Assembly: GCA_963669155.1 (NCBI GenBank) | Contig: OZ022583.1 | Span: forward strand, 16,156,035 to 16,220,034 | Direction: 5' to 3' | Length of the DNA stretch: 64,000 bases | DNA from: Arbacia lixula | Lineage: Eukaryota; Echinodermata; Echinoidea; Arbacioida; Arbaciidae | Part shown: piece after piece, positions 56,405 through 64,000 of the stretch | Layout of the letters: every line of letters starts with the position of its first letter | Numbering within the stretch: position 1 is the stretch's first letter | Program-made: the position numbers and the translations under genes | The notes under the pieces: model-generated | The model's input: only the letters and a program-made list of their open reading frames with translations | Told to the model about the DNA's origin: nothing | The model's database searches: none

Positions 56405-57680
56405 CTCTCTTTAATCAGTGCTATTCTAGCAATAATCAATAGGTATATTGATTAATTGCAGGATAGTTGTGAAATCAGAGCTAATTTTTTCATTTGCAAA
56501 ATAGATCTTTATACCTGCCTATGCCCCACCCACCCCCACCACCATACCCTCTCCTTGCCAGCAACATGTGTTCACTTCCTGGGACTGATCACAGAAGGAG
56601 AAATCAACTATATTCTATTACACCTCGTGTGCACAATTCATGCCGACGCACTCAAACATGCATCATTTGTATAATGATGGCTAGAAATAAATTAAGTACA
56701 ATTGTTCCAGACGAGAGAAGAGATTGAGTGGGAAAATTGATTTAAAAAAGATATGCTTGAGAGGCTGGAAAAATGTTTGTGTGGGAGACTTAAGGATTGC
56801 TACAACTTGTGGATCAGAGAATACTTACATTGATTTGTATAAATAGAGAATGGTTGTGGGTTATGTGGGAGGTTGAGGCGAGAGGAAAACAAAATAAAGC
56901 ATTATAGGACGTAACATGGGAGAGAGTACTGATCTGTGATTGAGAGTTGTTTTTAAAAGCTTAAAGTGTGTAGGAGGCGGGATAATTATTCTGAATGGCA
57001 AGTGCATTCGTAAATGCAAGGATTTAGCTCTGTATGCTAATGAGAAAGGAGATAGTCATTGTGTGCAGAAGTGAGAGGGAATGAGATGTTCGTAGGTATG
57101 CTCCTTAAAGGGTAAACCAGACCTGTCGGCAAGTTGATTGATGTGAAAGTCTTTTTTATTTATTTTAATGGTATAGTGGGTCTGTCCCATCGCAGTAAGG
57201 TTTGATCGAATAGGTATGTAATATGTTCACATCTACAGCGGATACAATGAGCTTTGTGTGTAACATGTCATGACAACATTGGTGTAAAGTCACCAATTTA
57301 GCTTGGTGGCATGCTGAAGTCAATACCAGTGGTGCTGCTGTATATAGATACTAATTTACCAAGAGTAAAATAGATTTAAAACCCTTTATGTTACATGCAT
57401 TTACATGTAACACAAATCACTTAAAAACCTTTTATTGGTCATAAATTCAGCACCCATGTATTCAAGCTGCATCTTGAAAATGAACTGGCTTTATTAATGT
57501 TTAGAACATAAATTTGTAATAGTCCACAAAATGTCCTTCAAGTTGATATCTAGTTGGCTCACATTTATGCATCAATGATACACACACAACCAACACAGCT
57601 ACATTTTGATTAGATCAGGAAGGGTTAACAGGAAAAAGATATGACTGATATCTGTTTGTTGAGAGGCAGGATGGATGAGG
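56405..57680. other. Intronic non-coding stretch, nothing recognised
   Basis: No exon or structured repeat detected. Confidence 0.4.
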
Positions 57681-57730
57681 GGTGGAGGGGGGGGGGGGGG
57701 GGGTTGGGGGGGGGGGGAGGGGAGGGAGAT
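57681..57730. repeat. Poly-G tract
   Basis: About 45 bases, nearly all G with a TT and two A interruptions. It could form stacked G-quadruplex structure and is a likely place for assembly length error. Confidence 0.95.
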
Positions 57731-58159
57731 TCTTAGAAGGATCTTCTGTCCATGATATAGTGAGGAGCATCAGTGATGGATGAAGAGGGAACGGAAGTGT
57801 GCCGATAGTGCTTGTAACGGAATCTTTGTTTGCCCACCGCTTCGTCAACGTGTCTCTGTGAAGGTCTGACCAGCTGAGTACGACGGATGGGTGTCTGCCT
57901 GTCTCTGACTGTGTGATTCATTCTGGTTATTATCAGGGATACCAACTCTCAGGAAAATGCTTGAATATTGGACTTGACATGGGATATTTCCCCATATCTC
58001 ATGCTTAAAAAAAGGAAAGTGTTCAATTTGATTCAACAATGGTTAATGAAAAACACACAAGTTTCTTGCCTCTGAGCTGAACGTGCAATTTAGAAATCAT
58101 GTTTTATCACTGGTTTAACATGTGTGATTGCACATTACATTATGAAGAAAAGGAGGTGT

Positions 58160-58160
<1 letters not shown>
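57731..58160. other. Intronic non-coding stretch, nothing recognised
   Basis: Short open frames on the minus strand without recognisable translation. Confidence 0.4.
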
Positions 58161-58219
<59 letters not shown>

Positions 58220-58222
58220 GGT
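58161..58222. repeat. (GA)n microsatellite with terminal G run
   Basis: About 24 GA units followed by 13 G. Purine-rich sequence continues to about 58400. Confidence 0.95.
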
Positions 58223-59324
58223 GAGAGGTTAGAAGTGAGGAAGGATGGGATTCAGAATGAAGATAAGAAGGAGAAGTAGGAGAGAATACTGGGAGGAAGA
58301 TGAACAAAGGAGGAAAGATGAAGGATGGATATACAAAAGACAATATTTTGAGGAGGGAGAGAAGAAGGGGAAAAGCAGAAGTGAGATGAAGAGGAGAAAA
58401 TGGTGGAAAACATCTCTACGAGAATAGAAATATGCTGTGTAGCTCGTGGAAATGAATCACGACCTTTTGTGTCAATCTCCACCTTGACCTTGAGAGCCCG
58501 ACCGTAAAAAAATATGCGCAGTAAAAACTAGAGATGAGAGCTGGGGGGCCATCAATAACCCTCCGAGAGCATGATATCTGGAGGTCATTCATCATTGTAC
58601 ATGATTACACTCATGAACGCAATTAGAGATCATTCCTCTTGGCCATTCTATGCATGCGTGTACATTGCACACGTTCAGGGCTGACAACCGAGAACTGAGC
58701 AGAGAAGATTATGCCCAAAGGGTATAGCATCCTCAAAAGAGAAAAAAGGAGAGAGAAAAGCCAAATATGTCCCACGTACAGATGAGTTGCTCCAAGCTCC
58801 TAGCAAGTATACAGAGTATCCAAATGGGCTTGAGCAAAAAAGAGGGTTTAAGGGGCATTTTTTTAAAGGGAAGGGGTAGATAGCCAGGACAGACACATTC
58901 TGCCATGTCCGCAGCCGAATTTGATTTCAAGATCAGTTCAGTTCAGTTTATTTTCCATTAAAACAATTTAAACAACATGGCAGACATATACACAGAAATA
59001 ATAACATCTGGAGAGAAGGGACATTAGACAGGGTTGACAAAAGATCCCCATTCTATACATCCACTGAAGCAAATCATTTTTTTACATGATGAAGGTAATA
59101 AGTTATAGTTCATGCCCTGAAATATCATTCTGATTAATCTAATAGCTTTGAAGTTATCGTTGCAGAAAGTGCCGTTTTAAGTTTTATTGGGACAAGCTGT
59201 AAAGGCCTGCTTTATGTATTGTTAGTGACACCAAACAAAAACAGGCTTAACTGCATGCTATATTTATTTTCTGAGTTTGTCTATTAACCTCTTGATTCTC
59301 GCTCTTCACTCACTCTTTATACAG
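58223..59324. other. Last part of the TPST intron
   Basis: At 58932, CAGTTCAGTTCAGTTTATTT is a pentamer-tailed sequence like those at 22149 and 30005 and may be a reversed SINE/LINE tail. The 58440-58680 block is non-repetitive and moderately complex. The pyrimidine-rich run CTCTTGATTCTCGCTCTTC precedes the acceptor. Confidence 0.4.
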
Positions 59325-59775
59325 GAAAGAGAAATCTACAGACCAGGTCATCAAGCCAGTTAACATGGAAGCCCTGAGTAAATGGGTGGGCCACATACCA
59401 CCGGACGTCATCGGCGACATGCCCAGCCTAGCGCCGATGCTTGGCCGACTGGGCTACGACCCATACGCCCGCCAGCCACGCTACGGGGACCCGGACCGCT
59501 TTGTCATTGCAAACGAGGAAAAGATCGCCAACAACGTCGCGGGCTTTAACGAAAATCTACGAAAAGTTTACCGTGAGAAAGATGTCGACCAGCAAGTCGC
59601 CGCAGAAGCCAAAGAAGAGCAGGAAGCTGCTAATCCAAATATTAAAGACGAGCGGGAGATTGCGGGGAGAGACACTAATGTAAGAGCGCCCCCTCTTGAG
59701 AGGAAAGACCCTAGACAGTACGCAAGGGATAAGAGGAATCGGAGGAGAGAAGGACCATACCCGGTACCCGCATGA
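59325..59775 (+). CDS. TPST: Tyrosylprotein sulfotransferase, coding exon 2 (residues 272-421)
   Basis: The acceptor CTCTTTATACAG|GAAAG joins in phase to exon 1, rebuilding Arg272 and reading [15 protein letters not shown], the counterpart of the human [15 protein letters not shown] block. Ser276 and Lys291 align with the last PAPS contacts (human TPST1 Ser286 and Lys301). LSKWVG, IPPDV, APML and LGYDPYA follow and are highly conserved. After about residue 320 the protein leaves the vertebrate pattern. The total is 421 residues against 370 for human TPST1, owing to a charged tail rich in Glu, Lys and Arg. The tail includes RNRR (409-412), which fits a furin-type cleavage site and would face the Golgi lumen. 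The stop is TGA at 59773-59775. Confidence 0.95.
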
Positions 59776-59831
59776 TAGCGGGCCAACTTTAGATAGTAAC
59801 ACCTATATCTATTTTATTACTTCAGTGTTGA

Positions 59832-59837
59832 AATAAA
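59832..59837 (+). terminator. Candidate TPST polyadenylation signal AATAAA
   Basis: It lies 57 bases after the stop codon and is followed by GT-rich sequence (TGTGATGACGTTAGTGAG). Another AATAAA at 60507 could give a longer 3' UTR. Confidence 0.55.
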
Positions 59838-60772
59838 CTGTGATGACGTTAGTGAGTCGTGAATGCAAGGCAGGAACAAATCTTTCACTAAATGCTGGAT
59901 GCGTTTCGTTCAAGAAAAACAAAATCCAAATGACATGTTACATTTTTTATGTGTATCAGAGCAGGACAGAAGAATCAACAGTAGAGTTATTAGAAGAAAA
60001 TCAGACAAAAAATGCATGAGTGTTAATCACCAACCCTTCAGCGGTATCAATAGTTTACCTCTGAGCAAATCCAGACAATATGTTGTGTAAGATGCAGTCA
60101 GACTCTAGCAATATACCAGCAACCAAAATATGAATTTATGGTATTTTGAATCCTGGAGTTACATGAACAGTGCATGGTCACACTGTCATATACATCCCCA
60201 GAGTTTAAGAAAATGGCTACTTTTTGCTTCTAACATGCATTCCCCGTGAAGGTACAGACCACTACCTGGTAGGAAGCTCTGCTCATTCAAGCATTACCGT
60301 CGCATCATCATACGACAAATGTATATCTGTGGGTAATGAAATATTTCCCAGTTTGACTTAGGAATACTCAATGGTGATTTTTGCTGCTAATTTTGTTATT
60401 CTATTAAACGGTAACTATTTCGGTGATATTCTTGTTGCCTATGTGGGGAACTCAAGGAGTAACTGTGGTGGATAATTACAGATGACAATATCAGATTTTA
60501 GAAAACAATAAAACAACAATATTTGTTGCTTTATTCATAACTTTGTAATAGCATAATATACCTGCTTTATTTCTTTAAGTGACATTCTCCTATGAAGATG
60601 CTAGTGGATACATAAGGGATATGGATACTGCAATGTAAAAGTCAGTCTTTTATTTAAGTTGTATGATCACGTCATTCCTCCATGGCATTCACATTGCCTG
60701 AAAGAATCAGACTCCTCCTTTGATACCAGCTTTCAGTGAGACTGTTTGAGAGGAACTATGACCTTGATTATT
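59838..60772. other. Region downstream of TPST, possible 3' UTR then intergenic
   Basis: No new gene recognised. A short phrase near 60255 (GTDHYLVGSS in one frame) recalls retrotransposon endonuclease motifs but is too short to call. Confidence 0.35.
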
Positions 60773-61209
60773 AAAGACAGGGTGTCCTATTTGCGGGTCA
60801 AAACATTTTTTTTTTTAAAAGACACTATACTAGAACTTCCCTCCCAAATTAGAGAACTGGACACTGACTTTGAGGGAGATTATAGCGATGTCTAGGTTTT
60901 GAGAAGGTTTTGGGCGTGTCGTCTGAAACCTATAGCCTAAAGAGTGCTGTGTGCAATGGTCTGTACCGGTCTGCTCCACAGTACATATGTTCATTGGGAG
61001 CAGAGCTCACGTCATGTGCCAAGAGGGACAATATGATTATGAATGTTTACTATCGTTGGTACATTTCAAATGTAAACAAGCATAAGTTCTTCACTTTGTC
61101 TGAAAATATTTGTGAAGCCATGACTGTGAGATTTCATACACGTTATCTTTAGGGTATACTGCTGATTCCTGCTGAGTTTCATGACTTTGCAAATGGGACA
61201 CTCTGTCTT
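60773..61209. mobile_element. 437-bp MITE, GACAGGGTGTCC family, full-length copy
   Basis: Inverted ends AAAGACAGGGTGTCCTATTT and AAATGGGACACTCTGTCTT delimit the element. Fragments occur at 17775, 25651 and 56320. The interior has no transposase frame, though the 80-codon frame at 60910-61152 is open. It serves as the reference copy for the family. Confidence 0.8.
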
Positions 61210-62432
61210 CAAAATGTAGCAAACTGTTTTGATTTTATATGTTGGTACTCATTAAGGGAGTAGTTGTTGTGTACAAGATTTCTTATTATATAGTGCTCAC
61301 ATACAGCTTGGAGAACAACAATTTTTTTTAGGAACAACGAACACTTGTGTCTCAGGAATGAGTACCATTCTTTTTAAAAAAATTACTTGGCATGGATTAT
61401 ACCTGTATACATAAAAATTCCACCTCTAATGCATATTGAATGATTTGCCGAGGTGAATACTAATAATTCATATTATATAAATAGAGAAATTGTATTTTGC
61501 ACATCATTCATTATTTATGATGATTTTTGTTGTGATCTTCCATGCAAGTTTTGTTGTGAGGTTAATGTGTATAGCTGTATGAGTCAGTGAATGTTGTCAT
61601 TCGCGATTTGTTGATGCAATGCAATGCTAATTTTCTGTTTGTTGCTTCTTTATCATCTTAATGCCACCATTGCATCTGAAGGTCATCAGTTACAATGATT
61701 TGTTTCCCCTTCATACTTAATCTCATTCCAGGATTATTGATTTGTCTTGTTTTTGTTACTGTCAGCTGAAGTTAGGTAACATGAGGTACATCTGGGTGTG
61801 AATCAGGAAGACAGGATCTCATGGGCATCCCTAGTGTGCCCCCCCCCCCCCTCCACCACCACCTCAACAACCAACCCAAAGTGTTCCAAGCCGTTATCCA
61901 TGTACACCTCAAGAAGGTAGACAGAAATTGTCTTTTCTAAATGGAATGAAAATATAATAAAGGGAGCTAGAAATAATGGCATCCAAACTTGTATTCAAAG
62001 GATACTATGCAGGCAGACATATTGAGATGGAGTGTTCTTTCTTTGTACCTCTTCAACCCTCTCATTGCTATTAGCATGAAGATGTGAGAAAGTCAGCACT
62101 TCTGCTTCTACTTCTGTAGTTTTGCACTTAAAATGTCAAATTACCCTATAGAGTAGCATCTTCTGTGGCAAAGAATGGGTTGATAGATTGAAAAAGGCAC
62201 ACTACAATAGAATGTCTGAGATGGTCCTTTCTATTACGGTACTCTTGTATATGTTAGACAGACTGCCTGCAAGGAGCAAAGATATCATACTAGCATGGGA
62301 GGGGAGAGGAGGGGGGTGGGGAAGCCAAGGGTGGGGGGAGAAGTCAAAGGGGGTGGGGCCCAAGGCAAAGTGTCCCATAATGCCCCTGCAGTCTTTGTAT
62401 TCTGATCTCACCCTGGATGTACCAAATGTATT
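61210..62432. other. Intergenic stretch with a C run and purine-rich patch
   Basis: A C run lies at 61839-61851, and a G/A-rich patch at 62295-62355. No gene. Confidence 0.4.
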
Positions 62433-62676
62433 CTACCCTTCTTTGATAAAAGGAAGCAAGTGGCAAATCACTCAAATCTGGGCGATTGGTACTCTTAGAT
62501 TGTACCCAGCATTTCTTACATATAGACAAAATCTGGAGAAGAAATATCAGTCTTGCTGAGAGAGATCTAACATGATGTGGTGTTGCATTGATGCCAATGC
62601 AAGTTACAGATATATTTTGCTCATTTCCAAGGAAAGCCTCTTTTGTTAGTTGCTTCCTTTTGTCAAAGTAGGGCAG
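62433..62676. mobile_element. 244-bp MITE, CTGCCCTACTCTGAC family, copy 2
   Basis: Same length and orientation as 51535-51778. The left end is degenerate (CTACCCTTCTTTGATAAAAG), while the right end (CTTTTGTCAAAGTAGGGCAG) is better preserved. Confidence 0.85.
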
Positions 62677-63167
62677 TGTTGTCATTAAAGTTTCATCACT
62701 GTATAGATGTCAAGTGATATGAGATGCAATGAATCACAGTTAAATAATTATCAAAAATTCTACTTCCTCTCCTAATCAATTATTCTAAGAGAGAAATTTA
62801 CATTTCAATTTTGTTTGTTTTTTATCATTTGTTAGTTGAAGTATTGTTTTCATTGTTGCCTTTTGTCCTGTATTCTTACATATTGTATAGGGCGTTTATT
62901 TGTAGTATTATACACATTTTACATGAATTATATCTACAAAGAGAGCTGTTGTAAAAGTGATCAATATGCAATGTGTTGTTACGAAAAGTTAGCATTATCA
63001 AATATTCTTGCACAACGTTCAGTTTTTAACATCTGTTAATAGCGTGAAAAGGTTTTTATAGATAGGAAATTAGCTTTCCATTTTGTAAGATTGGAGGAAA
63101 ACCAGTCATTGTGAATCTTTGTGCGGTGAGTCTCAGTAATGAAATGTTCTTTGTGAGTTGAAGGCCT
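62677..63167. other. Intergenic AT-rich stretch, nothing recognised
   Basis: No gene or repeat identified. Confidence 0.4.
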
Positions 63168-63323
63168 GGGCCTTGTTGCATATAGGTTTCCAATTATTGT
63201 AACTTACCATCAATGGTAACTACCATGGCAACAGCCAATGAGCTCTGATTATTGCACATGTTGCCTTGGTAGTTACCATTGATGGTAAATTACAATAATT
63301 GAAAACCTATATGCAACGTGGCC
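63168..63323. mobile_element. MITE, GTTGCAT...ATGCAAC family, copy 5 (subfamily B, complete)
   Basis: GGGCCTTGTTGCATATAGG and CCTATATGCAACGTGGCCC are inverted ends. AATTATTGTAACTTACCATC and its inverse follow inside, with a core of CTACCATGGCAAC. This is the best subfamily B copy. Confidence 0.88.
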
Positions 63324-63837
63324 CTAGATCTCGAGGGAACCACAAACAATTTTAAGTTGGAACACACCTCCACACACTCTTGCCATGATTTCTCCCGTAG
63401 ATGTTATGTAGCACAGGGTTTGCATTTTAAGTTATGCATCTTGTATGAAGTTGATTTTCTAGTTATGTGTAAAAATAGTAATAGAGTCATAGAATATTTA
63501 TTGTTCACATGTCTACTTGTTCATACCAACATAAACATCGAATAGTGAGTTGCAATTGCTAACAACTTCACAATCAATCATTGCAAAGTTGCTACCCATT
63601 CCAACTCACTCTAATACAAAACCATCTCTGCTATCTTATGCAAGTTTGAGCCAGTGAATAGTTTTGCATCGATCATAGAGTAGCATTAGGTTCACACTAG
63701 CTACATTCAGTATTCATTGCAAGTTATGATCAATTTCTGTTGCAACTTCTGTGTGATGTGCAGATTAGTAATTGATGTAGCGATTGTAATGTGAATCGTA
63801 ACTCTTTGTGATGCAGGGCCTTGATAACCAAAACATA
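63324..63837. other. Intergenic stretch, nothing recognised
   Basis: No gene or repeat identified. Confidence 0.4.
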
Positions 63838-63839
63838 TA

Positions 63840-64000
63840 CAGTGAAACCTGTCTATAGTGGCCACCCAATGGAAACAAAAATTGTGGCCTTTATAGACAA
63901 GTGGCTGCTATAGACAGGTTCTTTAACACATGATCTCACTCCGCGGGAATTATTTTAGTGGCCACTATAGACAGGTTGGCTGCTATAGACAGGTGGCCGC
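63840..64000. mobile_element. TA-flanked MITE, CAGTGAAACCT family, cut by the window end
   Basis: Starts CAGTGAAACCTGTCT after TA (63838-63839) and follows the reverse complement of 28008-28185 closely for 161 bases. If complete, about 17 bases lie beyond the window. Confidence 0.85.

Larger units (their letters stand above)
50109..59324 (+). other. TPST intron (9216 bp, GT-AG, phase 2)
   Basis: The donor is AG|GTAAAT and the acceptor TTTATACAG|G after a pyrimidine-rich run. Joining the two ends restores a conserved TPST protein block without a gap, which fixes both sites. The intron holds at least three inverted-repeat elements, several tandem repeats and one short unexplained open frame, listed separately. 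No additional TPST-like exon was found inside it. Confidence 0.93.

Noticed and set aside
60250..60295. Retrotransposon endonuclease remnant (TDHYLVGSS)
   Set aside because: Fewer than ten matching residues and no supporting sequence on either side.

Overview
This is intron-bearing, AT-rich, repeat-laden animal nuclear DNA. One protein-coding gene is supported clearly: a tyrosylprotein sulfotransferase (TPST) on the + strand, with coding exons at 49294-50108 and 59325-59775 split by a 9.2-kb GT-AG intron. Long CA/GA/TCC/CT microsatellites, pure G or C runs, many short inverted-repeat elements, an L2/CR1-like retrotransposon end and a Tc1-like element suggest a marine invertebrate deuterostome. 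A sea urchin or other echinoderm is my best guess, but this is inference from genome texture and nothing in the window fixes the species. No bacterial, phage, CRISPR, rRNA or convincing tRNA features were seen.

Layout. Bases 1-8450: a long repeat complex. Two direct copies of a roughly 700-800 bp sequence (381-1183 and 7303-8004) bracket a 4.7-kb foldback-like structure (about 1310-6012). Its arms are inverted arrays of ~365-bp units, each made of two ~180-bp half-units centred on a dyad that resembles the RFX X-box. Bases 8450-41500: gene-poor DNA with microsatellites, minisatellites (93-bp x8, ~200-bp x5-6, ~58-bp x6-7), a 900-bp TCC-rich tract with a 252-bp higher-order repeat, and MITE-like elements. 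Bases 41500-46000: a 50-bp minisatellite, a Tc1-derived element folded into an almost perfect 494-bp-arm hairpin with TA target duplications, the 3' end of an L2/CR1-like retrotransposon, and a TATG repeat. Bases 46000-49290: presumed upstream region of TPST, including a CT-rich block. Bases 49294-59775: TPST, whose intron carries a 370-bp palindrome 25 nt after the splice donor plus several further MITEs and tandem repeats. Bases 59776-64000: TPST 3' end, then more MITEs, the last cut by the window edge.

Several MITE families recur, so they can be defined from this window alone: a GTTGCAT...ATGCAAC family (12081, 14492, 26148, 33719, 63168), a TA-flanked CAGTGAAACCT family (28008, 63840), a 244-bp CTGCCCTACTCTGAC family (51535, 62433), and a GACAGGGTGTCC family (17775, 25651, 56320, 60773). 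Long pyrimidine-only open frames (up to 404 codons) are products of simple repeats and are not called as genes. I found no new multi-gene system. The most unusual signal is the ~180-bp-periodic array of X-box-like dyads at 1461-5866.
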